DNA of 64,000 nucleotides from Archangiaceae bacterium (GCA_016714225.1 JADJNS010000012.1:62001-126000); one strand, 5' to 3'; shown: positions 20,118-31,115, counted from the first letter of the stretch. Notes: generated by a model not told the origin, from the sequence alone. Program-made: numbers and translations.

Positions 20118-23093
20118 TTGGCTCCCCGTACCCTACGCGTCTTTCCCGATGCCGCCCGCGTCGAGCATGCCTTGCTCGAGGCCTCGCTCGCGCGCGACTT
20201 CGTCGACGCCACCGGGTTCTGGTCGTTCGCCCAGCTGGTCGAGGCCTGCGCCCCGCCGGGGCTGAAGCCGCTCTCGAGGCTGCAGGCCCGGCTGGTGGTG
20301 GCGAGCCTGGTGCGAGACGGCGGCCCGGGCCCCTTCGGCGCGTGGTCGAAAGACCCCGCCTTCGCCCGCGCAGCCGTCGAGCTCTTCGCCCAGCTCGAGG
20401 GCCAGCTCGCCACGCCCGACCAGCTCGATCGCGCCGCCGAAGCGGCCGGCTCGCCGCGGGCCGCCTGGGTGGCCCGGCTGTGGCATCGCTTCAAGCGCCG
20501 CAAGGCCGAGCTCGAGGTGTTCGACTCGGCCGACCTGCTCGCCGCCGCCACCGCGCACCTGCAGCAGGGCGTGCCCGAGGCCCTCTCCGCCTTCGTCCGC
20601 CTCGAGCTCGGCGCGATGGTCGACTTCTCCCGGGCCCGCCTCGCCTTCGTGCGCGCGCTCGACGCCGCGTTTCCCCAGGTCGAGCTCCGGCTGCCCCGCG
20701 TCGACGACCCCTCGATCGACGCGCTGGTCAACGAGGTGCACGCCGAGCTCGAGCGCGGTCACGAGACCAGCAAGCTCGAGCTCTACGGCGAGCCGGTCGA
20801 GCCGCTGGCACCGAAGCGGCTCGAGGCGTTCGACGCCGTCACTCCCCGCGAAGAGGCGCGCGAGCTCGCCCGGCGGGTGCGGGTGTGCCTCGATGAGGGG
20901 GCCGCGCCCGAAGAGGTGGCGGTGGTTTTTCGCGAGCTCGGCCCCGACACCGAGATGGTGCTCGAGGCGCTCGCCGAGCGCGGCGTGCCGGCGCGGGCGC
21001 GGCTCTCGGTGCCCCTCGCTTTCACCCCCGCAGGCCACCTCGCCCTGGGCCTGCCGACGCTGGTGGAAGAGGGGTTCGGGGCCGAGGCGGTGGCCCGCTA
21101 CCTCACCAGCCGCTACCTGCCCCGGCTGTGGGAGCCCGGCTCCGAGCCCGGCGTCTTCTTCGCCCAGGCGGGCCTGCGCGACGACCGCCTCGGCGCGCAG
21201 AAAGAGCAGGGCGCCTATGCCGTGCGCCTCGCCGCGCTGGCCACCCGCTTTCAAGAGGGCTGGCCGAAGGGGCCCGCCGAAGAGGTGCGCGCGGTGGCGC
21301 GGCAGGTCGAGCGCCTCATCGCCGCGGTGCGGCCGCTGCGCGCCGAAGACACCCTCGAGGGGCACCTGCGCGGGTGGGCGGCGGCGCTCGAGCAGCTCGG
21401 GCTGCTCGAGGGCCTGCGCACCGAGCCGGTGGTCGGGCGAGAAGGCCCTGCCGCAGAGCAGGCCCTGGCGAGAGATCAGGCCGCCGCCGACGCGCTCACC
21501 GCCCTGCAGCGGCTGCTCTTCGAGGCGAGCCGCGGCTTCGGCGGCGCGAAGCTCACCCGGCGCGAGTTCTCGCGCTGGCTGCGCGACGCGGCAGCCGACT
21601 TGAACCTGCTCTCGCGCGGCCCTCGCGCCGGAGCGGTGGCGGTGCTCGAGGCGCGCGAGCTGCCGGGCCGCACCTTTCGCCACGTCTTCATCGGGGGGTT
21701 GGTCGACGGCCGCTTCCCCGGGCGCGGCGCCGGCGGCGGGCTGCTGGCCGAAGACGAGAAGGGAGCGCTCAACCGGGCTGCCCGCGCGCCGCTCTTTCGC
21801 CTCAACGTCGGCGAGAGCGACGGCCGCCTGCCGCTGCGGCTGGCCGAAGATCGACTCCTCTTCTACCTCGCGCTCGCGGCGGGCCTGGAGAGCGTGACCT
21901 TGAGCCACGCCCGCGGTGAGGCGCTCGGCCGTGCCTTCAGCCCTTCGCCGTTCTTGTCCGAGCTGGCTCGCTCGGTCGAAGGCTTCGCGGTGAAGCGGCT
22001 GCCGCGCGCCACCGTGCCCGCCGCCGACGCGGTGTCGAACGACGCCGAGCTGCGGCTGCGCGCCATGCTCGACGGGGCGCGGCCCGACGCGCCGTGGGCC
22101 CAAGAGGCGCTCGCCCTCGCCGAGATGGAGCACGAGCGGCTGCGGTTCTTCTCGGAAGAGTCGCACCGGGTGGGGGAGTACAGCGGCGCCGTCGAGCCCG
22201 CGCTCTTGCAGGGCGACTTCGCGTTCGACCGCGAGCGCCCGCTCACCGCCGCGAAGCTGGGAGCGTGGGGCAACTGCTCGTTCGCGGGGTTTCTCGGCGA
22301 CGTGCTGGGGCTCGAGAGCCCCGAGGCGCAGTCAGAAGACCTCGACCAGCGCTCGAAGGGCACGCTGATGCACCGGGTGCTCGAGCTGCTCCTGCCGGTG
22401 CTGCGCGGGCCGTTGCCTGAAGACCTCGAGCAGGTGGTCGAGCTGGCGGTCGAAGAGGCAGCCGGCGTGCACCAACGCCGCGCGCCCACCGGCCACCCGC
22501 TGCTCTGGCAGCTCGGCCGCCAGCGCGCGGCGCGAGAGATAGCCGCGCTCATTCGCTCGGGCCGGGTGCGGCCGTTCGACGGGCTGTTGCCCGAGAAGGC
22601 CGAGTGGAAGTTCGCCGTCGAGCTCGAGGGCACCGGGGTGGTGCTGGGCGGCAAGGTCGACCGCATCGACGTGAGCGAGGGCCGCGCCGGAGTGGTCGAC
22701 TACAAGACCGCGAAGATCATCGGCAACGCCGACAAGGTGAACAACCTGTTGGTCAGCGAGTGGCAGCTGCCCATCTACGCCTACGCGGTGCGCCAGGCGG
22801 GCCTGGCGAAGTCGGTCGACGCGATGTGGCTGTCGACCCGCGAGGGCGAGAAGGCGCTCTCTACCATCGCGGGCGAGGCCGGGGTCACCCTCGACGAGCT
22901 GCTCGCCACCGACGAGCTCACCCGCGCCCGGCTCGAGCGCGACGGCAAGCCGAACCTGGGCAGCGCGGTGCAGCGGCTCGTCGGGAGCATGCGGGCGGGC
23001 GAGCTCGCCGCCCGGCCGCACGACTGCGAGTACTGCCGGTTTCGCCCGGTCTGCCGCATCTCGTCGCGCAAGCTGCACGAGGAGGGCCGGTGA
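20118..23093 (+). CDS. addB: AddB-type helicase-nuclease subunit
   Basis: The protein (about 991 residues) resembles AddB, the inactive-helicase plus nuclease subunit of the AddAB recombination complex that processes double-strand ends. The C-terminal third has the RecB-type nuclease core: GTLMHRVLE, GKVDRIDV and VVDYKTAKI. Cysteines are placed as for the AddB iron-sulphur cluster: one in WGNCSFAGFLG (about residue 720), then CEYCRFRPVC near the end. ATP-binding motifs are not evident at the N-terminus, as expected for the B subunit. I chose TTG 20118 because of the -10-like hexamer 8 nt upstream. Its stop overlaps the GTG of the helicase subunit gene. Confidence 0.85.
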   Translation: MAPRTLRVFPDAARVEHALLEASLARDFVDATGFWSFAQLVEACAPPGLKPLSRLQARLVVASLVRDGGPGPFGAWSKDPAFARAAVELFAQLEGQLATPDQLDRAAEAAGSPRAAWVARLWHRFKRRKAELEVFDSADLLAAATAHLQQGVPEALSAFVRLELGAMVDFSRARLAFVRALDAAFPQVELRLPRVDDPSIDALVNEVHAELERGHETSKLELYGEPVEPLAPKRLEAFDAVTPREEARELARRVRVCLDEGAAPEEVAVVFRELGPDTEMVLEALAERGVPARARLSVPLAFTPAGHLALGLPTLVEEGFGAEAVARYLTSRYLPRLWEPGSEPGVFFAQAGLRDDRLGAQKEQGAYAVRLAALATRFQEGWPKGPAEEVRAVARQVERLIAAVRPLRAEDTLEGHLRGWAAALEQLGLLEGLRTEPVVGREGPAAEQALARDQAAADALTALQRLLFEASRGFGGAKLTRREFSRWLRDAAADLNLLSRGPRAGAVAVLEARELPGRTFRHVFIGGLVDGRFPGRGAGGGLLAEDEKGALNRAARAPLFRLNVGESDGRLPLRLAEDRLLFYLALAAGLESVTLSHARGEALGRAFSPSPFLSELARSVEGFAVKRLPRATVPAADAVSNDAELRLRAMLDGARPDAPWAQEALALAEMEHERLRFFSEESHRVGEYSGAVEPALLQGDFAFDRERPLTAAKLGAWGNCSFAGFLGDVLGLESPEAQSEDLDQRSKGTLMHRVLELLLPVLRGPLPEDLEQVVELAVEEAAGVHQRRAPTGHPLLWQLGRQRAAREIAALIRSGRVRPFDGLLPEKAEWKFAVELEGTGVVLGGKVDRIDVSEGRAGVVDYKTAKIIGNADKVNNLLVSEWQLPIYAYAVRQAGLAKSVDAMWLSTREGEKALSTIAGEAGVTLDELLATDELTRARLERDGKPNLGSAVQRLVGSMRAGELAARPHDCEYCRFRPVCRISSRKLHEEGR

Positions 23094-26000
23094 AGCGCAA
23101 GCCCAGAGACGACCGGCAGCTGGGCCTGTTCGATCTGCCCCCGGCCGAGCCTGCGACGCCTGAAGCGGGCGGCGGCGGTGCGCGCGAGGCGCTGCAGTTC
23201 GAGACCGTCTCGGCTCCTCTGGTGGTGGAGTCGCCTTCTCTTTCTTCGGTGACCCCCTCACCCCAGCCCTCTCCCCCACGGGGGAGAGGGAGCTCTTCGT
23301 ATCTCTCGCTCGAGCGGAACCTCGCGCTGATGGCCGGCGCCGGCACCGGCAAGACCCACAGCCTGGTCACCTTGTGCCTGCACCTGCTCGGCGGCGCGCG
23401 CGACCGCGAGCCGGTAGCTCCCCAGGCGCTCGGGCTGCTCACGTTCACCGACAAGGCCGCCAACGAGATGCGGCAGCGGCTCTACCACCGCGTCGACGCC
23501 CTGGCCCGCGGGGTCGCCGACGAGCCCGACCTGCTCGCCTCGTACGCCGCGCTGGGCAAGCCGCCCCCGCCCGCCGAGCACTGGCGCGGCGTGCGCGACG
23601 CGCTGGGCCGAGCCCCGATCGGCACCTTTCACTCGCTCTGCGTTCAGCTGTTGCGCGACGCGCCGCCGGGCCGCGACTTCTCGCCCACCTTCGAGCTGCT
23701 CGATGACCTCGAGGCGCGCGCCCTGCTCACCGACACCGCCGACCGCCTGGTGCTCGCCGCGCTCGAGCGCAAAGCGCCGCGCATCGCCGACCTCGCCCGC
23801 GAGTGGGGCCTGGGGGGCCAGTACGGCCTGAGCGAAGCGCTCACCGGGGTGCTGCGCCGCATTCGCGAAGAGGGCCTCTCGGCCGACACCCTCACCATCG
23901 GCGACGAAGCGGTGGCGCGGGCCCAGTTCACCTCGCAGCTCGAGCTGTGCGCGCGCACCCTGAACCAGGCCGAGGCCGACGCAGAGAAGAGCCTCAAGCC
24001 CGAGCGCCGTGAGCTCACCGCCCGGGTGCGCGCGGCCTTCACCGGCCTCACCTTCGACGACGTGGGTGAGCGGCTGGCGCGCATCTCGGCCGCGCTGGGC
24101 TCGAGCCGCGCCTTCCCCGACCTGCGCGCGGCGTTCTTCGGCGGCCGCGCCGGAGCGCTGGGCCTCGCCCACTGCGCCGCGGGCATTCGGGTGGTGCCGT
24201 ACGAGCACGCCTTCCGCGCGCTGCTCGGTGAGCTCGCCACCGCGTATACCGCTGCGCTGCGCCAGCGTGACGCGCTCGACTTCACCGCGCTGCTCATCGA
24301 GGCGCGCGATCTGCTGCGCGACGACCTGCACGCCCGCCACCTCGCGCAAGACCGCTTCCAGGCGCTGCTGGTCGACGAGCTGCAAGACACCAACCGCCTG
24401 CAGCTCGAGCTGCTGCACCTGCTCGCCGAGCGGCGCGGCGGGCCGCGGCAGGCCATCGCTCCGGCGCTGCTCGACGGCGCGGGCCCGGGCGTGCTCGAGC
24501 TGCCGCTGCAGCCCGCCTTTCTCTGCGTGGTGGGAGATCGCAAGCAGAGCATCTACGAGTTTCGCGGCGCCGACGTCAGCGTGGTCGAGGCGGCCGCGGG
24601 CGCCATCGCCCAGAGCGGCGGCACCCGCGCGTTCTTGAAGACCAGCCGCCGCTCGAGCCCCGCGCTGGTGTCGTTCTTCAACCGCGCGCTGCCCCGGCTG
24701 ATGTCCGACCCGCGCACCAGAGCCCTGGCGCCGGTCGCCACCGACGACGCGGCGGCTCTGGCGCCCGCACCCACCGCCCGCAGCTTCGACGTCTCGTACG
24801 TGCCGGCGCACGACGACCTGCTCGCCCACCGCGAGCAGGGCTCGAGCGAGCCCGCGGTCGAGCGCTTCGTGCAGCCGCCCCAGAAGGCCACCGCCGACGA
24901 GCTGCGCTTCATCGACGCGCGCGCGCTGGCCCGGCGGGTGCGCGAGCTGGTCGAGTCGAAGCGCCACCGGGGTGGTGACGTGGCGCTCCTCTTCCGCCGC
25001 TTCACCTTCGTCGAAGAGTACCGGCAGGCGCTGCTCGCCGAGGGCGTGCCGCACCGGGTGGTGCGCGGCCGCGGCTTCTACGGCGCCCAAGAGGTGATGG
25101 ACCTCGCCGCCCTGCTGGCCCTGGTCGCCGACGCCTCTGACGCGACCTCGCTGGCGGTGTGCTTGCGCTCGGCGCTGGTGGGGCTCACCGACTCGAGCCT
25201 GGTGCGGCTGGCGCGCGCCACCGGCGGCCCGCTCGACGCGCGCAAGGCCGTCGCTCTCGCCGAGCCCCCGGTGGGCCTGAGCGCGCCCGAGCGCGAGCGG
25301 CTGTCGCGCTTTCAGACCCTGGTGCGGCAGCTGCGCGAAGGGCGCCACCGGCTCTCACTGCGCGCGCTGCTCGAAGCCGCGCTGGTCGGCACCCGCTATC
25401 GCGAGGCGATGGCCGCCACCGCCTTCGGCCCCCAGGTGCTCGCCAACCTCGAGAAGCTGCTCGAGCTGGCGGCCCGCCGCGACGCTTCGGGGCCCGCCGA
25501 CTGCGGCGCGTTCGCCCGCGAGCTGGGCGAGCTGGCGCAGGCCAACCCGCTCGAGGCGCACGCCGACGTGCTCGACGACGGAGACCCCGATGCGGTCACC
25601 CTGTGCACCATTCACCAGGCCAAGGGGCTCGAGTGGCCGGTGGTGGTGCTGCCCGAGCTGTTCAGCCCCCACGCGCCGTTCGGCTCGCGCGCCCGCTACG
25701 AGCGCGACCTGGGGCTGGCGCTCAAGCCGATCGAGCTCGACCTCGAGGCCGCCGGCTCGCCGCGCTTCGAGAAGGCCAAGGCCGAGCGCAAGGCGCGCGA
25801 AGAGGCCGACTTCAAGCGGGTGCGCTACGTGGCGATGACCCGCGCCAGAGACCTGCTGATTCTCGGGGTGACCAAGAAGGGCGCCGCCTGGGCCGACCTC
25901 GACGACGCCTGCGCCGGGCTGAACGACGTGCACCAGCGCGTGCTGCAGCTGCCCGAGCCGCTCCCGCCGCTTCGCGCGGTGGCCCGCACCGCGAACCTCG

Positions 26001-26800
26001 AGGCGCTCGAGGCGGCCCGCGCTCGCCTCGAGGCGCGGCCCCCGCCGAAGCCCCGCCGCGCGCTCTTGCCGGTCACCCAGCTGCAAGACTTCGCCTCGTG
26101 CCCCACCCGGTACCGGCTGCTGCACCTGGTGGGGCTCTCGGAGTACCCGGCCGAGCCGCGCGGGCTCGAGCTCGAGACCGCGGCGCCGGTGGCCGACGTG
26201 CGCGAGCGCGGCACCCACGCCCACCTGCTCCTCGAGCACGCGCCGCTCGGCGCTCCGGTCGACCTCGCCGCGCTGGAAAAGAAGCTGCTGCTGCCCGAAG
26301 ACCTCGAGGTGCGCGGCTGGGTGCACCGCTTTCTCTCGACCGGCTTCGCGCGGGGCCTCAAAGACGTGAGCCGCGAGCTGCCCTTCGTGCTCAAGCTCGA
26401 GCACCAGGGGTTCACCCTGCACCTGCGCGGCGCGATCGATCTCCTCATTCGCGAGGCCGACGGCACCGCGGTGGTCATCGACTACAAGAGCTCGCTGCGC
26501 CCTCGCGACGGGCTCGACGCGTACCGCTTTCAGCTGGGCTGCTACAGCCTGGCGGCGCGCGCGCTGCTGGGCCCCGAGGTGCCGGTTCGCGCCGGCATCG
26601 CCTTTCTGCGCGAGGCAGACCCCACCCCCGAGCTCTTGCCCCCCGGCGTCGGCGTCGACGGCGACTGGCTCGCCGCGCAGGCCCACGCGCTGGTGACGGC
26701 ACAAGTCGACGGTCGATGGCAAGCGCAACCCGAGCAACGCTGTCGCGCGCTGAAGTGCGGCTACGTCTACCGCTGCCATCCTCCGGGTGGGCTGCTATGA
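23090..26800 (+). CDS. addA: AddA/RecB-type UvrD helicase-nuclease subunit
   Basis: This protein of about 1236 residues is a superfamily 1A helicase with a nuclease tail. Walker A is AGAGTGKTH (about residue 82). Motif II is VDELQDTNR, motif III GDRKQSIYEFRGAD, motif V TIHQAKGLEWP and motif VI RYVAMTRARDLL. The C-terminal nuclease has HLRGAIDLLI and VVIDYKSSL. With the upstream subunit (GTGA overlap) it should form AddAB, which unwinds and resects DNA ends to load RecA. Residues 1-75 before the helicase are low-complexity; about 15 of them (55-70) are encoded by a palindromic dispersed repeat. Some annotators may label it RecB-like. Confidence 0.9.
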   Translation: MKRKPRDDRQLGLFDLPPAEPATPEAGGGGAREALQFETVSAPLVVESPSLSSVTPSPQPSPPRGRGSSSYLSLERNLALMAGAGTGKTHSLVTLCLHLLGGARDREPVAPQALGLLTFTDKAANEMRQRLYHRVDALARGVADEPDLLASYAALGKPPPPAEHWRGVRDALGRAPIGTFHSLCVQLLRDAPPGRDFSPTFELLDDLEARALLTDTADRLVLAALERKAPRIADLAREWGLGGQYGLSEALTGVLRRIREEGLSADTLTIGDEAVARAQFTSQLELCARTLNQAEADAEKSLKPERRELTARVRAAFTGLTFDDVGERLARISAALGSSRAFPDLRAAFFGGRAGALGLAHCAAGIRVVPYEHAFRALLGELATAYTAALRQRDALDFTALLIEARDLLRDDLHARHLAQDRFQALLVDELQDTNRLQLELLHLLAERRGGPRQAIAPALLDGAGPGVLELPLQPAFLCVVGDRKQSIYEFRGADVSVVEAAAGAIAQSGGTRAFLKTSRRSSPALVSFFNRALPRLMSDPRTRALAPVATDDAAALAPAPTARSFDVSYVPAHDDLLAHREQGSSEPAVERFVQPPQKATADELRFIDARALARRVRELVESKRHRGGDVALLFRRFTFVEEYRQALLAEGVPHRVVRGRGFYGAQEVMDLAALLALVADASDATSLAVCLRSALVGLTDSSLVRLARATGGPLDARKAVALAEPPVGLSAPERERLSRFQTLVRQLREGRHRLSLRALLEAALVGTRYREAMAATAFGPQVLANLEKLLELAARRDASGPADCGAFARELGELAQANPLEAHADVLDDGDPDAVTLCTIHQAKGLEWPVVVLPELFSPHAPFGSRARYERDLGLALKPIELDLEAAGSPRFEKAKAERKAREEADFKRVRYVAMTRARDLLILGVTKKGAAWADLDDACAGLNDVHQRVLQLPEPLPPLRAVARTANLEALEAARARLEARPPPKPRRALLPVTQLQDFASCPTRYRLLHLVGLSEYPAEPRGLELETAAPVADVRERGTHAHLLLEHAPLGAPVDLAALEKKLLLPEDLEVRGWVHRFLSTGFARGLKDVSRELPFVLKLEHQGFTLHLRGAIDLLIREADGTAVVIDYKSSLRPRDGLDAYRFQLGCYSLAARALLGPEVPVRAGIAFLREADPTPELLPPGVGVDGDWLAAQAHALVTAQVDGRWQAQPEQRCRALKCGYVYRCHPPGGLL
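23254..23297 (+). repeat. Palindromic REP-like element inside addA
   Basis: CCCCTCACCC, a spacer, CCCTCTCCCC-cacg-GGGGAGAGGG (stem 23267-23276 with 23281-23290) and AGCTCTT make up this element. The reverse-oriented copy at 46553-46597 shares all these blocks. Here it is translated in frame as TPSPQPSPPRGRGSSS. Confidence 0.75.
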
Positions 26801-26801
26801 G
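26796..26801 (+). promoter_or_regulatory. Candidate -10 element TATGAG before purA
   Basis: TATGAG overlaps the addA stop codon and ends 10 nt before the purA ATG at 26812, so purA may have its own start site although it follows addA closely. Confidence 0.3.
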
Positions 26802-26808
26802 TCGGTAG

Positions 26809-28122
<1,314 letters not shown>

Positions 28123-28129
28123 GCCCGCT

Positions 28130-30787
28130 CTAGCGGTCGGGCTTCGAGGGGGCGGGCCGCTTGCGTACCCATGGGGGCAGCGCGTCTCCGCCCTTCTCGG
28201 GGGTGAGGTTCATCCACGGCGTGGGCCTCACCTGCGGCGACTCGGGCAACCCGCCGTTCGCCACCGGGGGCCGCGGTGGCAGCCGCAGCGACGACGGGAG
28301 CGCGCGCCCGGTGAGCAGGGCGCTGGCGTTGGTGCGGTGCAGCTCACTGCCGTCGAGATCTTCGGGGTGGCGCAAGATCAGCTGGTAGCTGGCGCGCGCG
28401 CTGGTGAGCGCCAGCATCTCGATCTCTTCGGGCAGCGCCAGCACCGAGACGTTGTTGTAGTGCTGCTCTTGCGGCTTGAGCTGCTCGAGGCTCACCCGCG
28501 GGGTGGCCTTGCCGGTGCTGAGGACGATCAGGTTCTGCAGCGTGGTGGCGGCGATGCGCTGCGGGTCGTCGGTGCCCTGGCCCAGGGTGACCACCAGGTC
28601 GACGTGATCGCCCGGCCGAAGCCAGCCACCCACCGACACGATGTCTTCGGCGTCGATGGTGTACGCCCGCGCCCGCTTCTGCACCCGGGTCGAAAGCCGC
28701 TCGGCCTTCATCGAGCTCTCGAACTCGCTCCACAGCAGCGGGTCGCCGGCCTGCACCGCCACCATGATGCGCTGGTTGGTGATGAAGTTGACCTGCTCGG
28801 GCTTCACCACCGAGATGGTGGCGAACTGCTCGGGCACGTCGCGCTTCGAGATCATGTCGAAGGTCACCGTCGTGCCTTCGGGAATGTTCACCGCCGCCAC
28901 CGCCACCGGCACCAGCGCCCAGGGCTTGCGAATCTCGCGCTCGCTGTTGCGCACCACCGCGAAGGCGGCGGCCGCGCCGAACACCAGCAGCACCGCCGCC
29001 ATCACGAACGGCAGCGCCCCGCGCATCGAAGACGCAACGGGCGGGTGGGCCACCTGCGGCACCCGCGGCGCGGTCTCGTCGCCGCTCTGCGCCTGGGGCG
29101 GCGCCGCCGGAGTCTGCGGCGGCTGCCACGCGTCGTACAGCATCGAGATGGGCGTACCGCGGCGGCCGTCGCCCCCTTGAGGCACCGGGCCACCGCGCGG
29201 GCGCACCCCCTCGAGGCCGCCGCTCACCGCCGCCCTCGCGCCGGTCGGGGCCTTGGTCCGCGTCAGCTCGGGCTCGTCGACCGGCTCGGGCGGCCGGGTC
29301 ACCGAGACGCCGCGCGGCGCGGTGGCATCGTCGAAGTCTTTCGACTGGCGATCGCTGCGGGTCAGCTGCGGGGTCGGCTCGGCGCTGCGAGGTTGCGGCA
29401 GCGGCTGCACCCCGCCCAGGCCGGGGGCCGCGCCGCTGGGGCGCCGCTGATCGACCGTGTGGGGCTGGGCGCCGAACGGGTTCGCAGGCGCGGCGCGCCC
29501 GGCGCTGGGCCGCACCCTCAGGTCGACGGTGCCGGTCTGCGAGTCGAACCCCGTCGCCCCGCCGCCCTGAGACGAGGTGTCGACCAGCGGCACGTACACC
29601 CGCGCGGCGGCGGGCAGGTTGGGCGCCGCGACGGTCGCGGGCGGCGGCAGGTAGGGCCCCTGCGCTGCGGCGGGCAGGTTGGTGGCCTGCGCGGTCGGCG
29701 ACAGCTCGGGAAACTCGGCCTGCGCAGCCGCGGGCAGGTTGCTCACCGCGATGGTGTCGGGCAGCGGCTCGGCCACGTCGGCGTGGCGGGGCAGCGGGTC
29801 GAAGGCCGGCGCCCGCAACGGCGTGCCGCGCGGGCGGGTGGGGTCGTCGTGCACCGCGCTGAACGGCGCGGTCGGCCCCTCTCGCGGTCGCGACGCAGCC
29901 ACCACCGGCACCATCGCTTCGGTGGCCGGCTCGGGCGGCAGCTCGGGCGCCAGCGGCCGGGCCCTGCCCTCGGTGGCATCGTCGCTCTCGAGCGCCGCGC
30001 GGCCCGAGAAGGGGGTGGCGGCGAGCGGCTTCGCGCCGCTCAGCCCGCTCGCGTCGGAGCCCGAGCCGGCCGAGAGCGGCCTCACTCCGCCGAACGGTGT
30101 GGCGTTGCCCACCGAGCCGGCGGTGAGGGGCTTCACTCCCGCGAAGGGAGTCGCGCTCGCGGAGCTGGGCGACGGCTGCTCGGAGGTCGGGTCGACGACT
30201 TCGACCGCGCCCAGCGCGTCGAGCCCTGCGGTGTAGCGCAGCACCCCGAGCTGGTTCTCGAGCGGCGCCAGGGCCGGGTGGGGTGCCCCCGCCAGGCCCC
30301 AGAGGTAGGCGTTGCCGGTGAGGTCGAGCTTCTGCCCGCCCAGCTGCTCGACCAGCACCGCGGCGGCGCGCTCGAGGTCGGTGCGCAGCCGGGCTTCGGG
30401 CACAGCGCTCACCTCTGCGAGCTCGGGCCCGCTGATGCCCTCGAGCAGACGGAGCATCAGCCACTCGCGCGCGGGCTCGGCGAGGGCGCGCAGCCGGCTC
30501 AGCGCGGGCGCGGCGAGCTCGGGCGGCATGCCCTGGGCGAACGCCTTGGCGCGACCCCTCACCACCTCGAGCAGCTGCGCGCCGAACTGGCTCGCCGGGC
30601 CCTCGCAGCGCACCAGCGCCTCTTCGAGCGCGGGCAGCACCTGAGCGTCGACGTGGGCCGACGGCACCCAGCACATCAGCACGCCGTGCACGAACGGAGT
30701 GAAGTAGGCGATGAGCTCGGCGCGCGCGCTCGCGTCGCCCGCTCGCGCGGCGTTCACCCATGACACCCACTGCGGCTCGTCGTGCAC
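28130..30787 (-). CDS. CpaB/RcpC-like Flp pilus protein with an N-terminal sigma-factor-like domain
   Basis: The 885-residue product has three parts. Residues 1-170 look like an ECF sigma factor: NAARAGDASARAELIAYFTP resembles region 2 and LLEGISGPELAEVSAVPEAR with the following LRTDLERA resembles the region 4 helix-turn-helix. Residues about 190-580 are a Pro/Ala/Gly linker with repeated TPFxGVxPL and three NLPAAA units. A membrane helix (PFVMAAVLLVFGAAAAFAVV, about 585-605) precedes a periplasmic SAF/CpaB domain (VPVAVAAVNIPEGTTVTFDM, then ITNQRIMVAVQAGDPLL and VSVGGWLRPGDHVDLVVTL). CpaB guides Tad pilus assembly in the periplasm. The Tad-like operon diverges from it. The sigma-like part may be a scaffold rather than a working sigma factor. 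GTG 30787 is supported by TAAGCT 8 nt upstream. Confidence 0.8.
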   Translation of the reverse strand: MHDEPQWVSWVNAARAGDASARAELIAYFTPFVHGVLMCWVPSAHVDAQVLPALEEALVRCEGPASQFGAQLLEVVRGRAKAFAQGMPPELAAPALSRLRALAEPAREWLMLRLLEGISGPELAEVSAVPEARLRTDLERAAAVLVEQLGGQKLDLTGNAYLWGLAGAPHPALAPLENQLGVLRYTAGLDALGAVEVVDPTSEQPSPSSASATPFAGVKPLTAGSVGNATPFGGVRPLSAGSGSDASGLSGAKPLAATPFSGRAALESDDATEGRARPLAPELPPEPATEAMVPVVAASRPREGPTAPFSAVHDDPTRPRGTPLRAPAFDPLPRHADVAEPLPDTIAVSNLPAAAQAEFPELSPTAQATNLPAAAQGPYLPPPATVAAPNLPAAARVYVPLVDTSSQGGGATGFDSQTGTVDLRVRPSAGRAAPANPFGAQPHTVDQRRPSGAAPGLGGVQPLPQPRSAEPTPQLTRSDRQSKDFDDATAPRGVSVTRPPEPVDEPELTRTKAPTGARAAVSGGLEGVRPRGGPVPQGGDGRRGTPISMLYDAWQPPQTPAAPPQAQSGDETAPRVPQVAHPPVASSMRGALPFVMAAVLLVFGAAAAFAVVRNSEREIRKPWALVPVAVAAVNIPEGTTVTFDMISKRDVPEQFATISVVKPEQVNFITNQRIMVAVQAGDPLLWSEFESSMKAERLSTRVQKRARAYTIDAEDIVSVGGWLRPGDHVDLVVTLGQGTDDPQRIAATTLQNLIVLSTGKATPRVSLEQLKPQEQHYNNVSVLALPEEIEMLALTSARASYQLILRHPEDLDGSELHRTNASALLTGRALPSSLRLPPRPPVANGGLPESPQVRPTPWMNLTPEKGGDALPPWVRKRPAPSKPDR

Positions 30788-31115
30788 CGCGCGGCAGCTT
30801 AGGCAAGAAACAGCCTTTCGCGCAGCGGTGTGAAGCGCGCGTGCGTCGGGGTGCAGCGCCCACTGAAACGCGCGCGCGACGTACCCGATCGAATCGATCG
30901 CGACTTTCGTGCGCCACCCGATAGACCGGGCTCCCCCTTAAGATTCCCCCGGCTCTCGCGGCGTTGCGGCGCGATCTGACCGGTCTCACCCGCCGCTCGA
31001 AATCGCCCCCATGCCCCGCCCCCAGCGCACCTCTGCCGACACCTCGTACGTACCTCGGCGCGCCGTCCACATGACGTACGCGAAACGTACGGAAAAAGGG
31101 TCACCATTCGGGTGC
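30788..31115. promoter_or_regulatory. Divergent regulatory region between cpaB-like and Tad-like genes
   Basis: These 328 bases hold no gene. TAAGCT at 30796-30801 (minus strand) lies 8 nt before the cpaB-like GTG. CGATCG-aat-CGATCG near 30888-30902 is a palindrome. Three copies of the palindrome CGTACG lie at 31045-31050, 31075-31080 and 31086-31091 in front of the Tad-like operon. Confidence 0.5.
31045..31091 (+). promoter_or_regulatory. Three CGTACG palindromes, candidate operator of the Tad-like operon
   Basis: Copies start at 31045, 31075 and 31086, so spacings are 30 and 11 bases, close to three helical turns and one. The last two share ACGTACG as an 11-base direct repeat. They lie 25-70 bases before the ATG at 31116, where a regulator could act. 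Confidence 0.4.
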
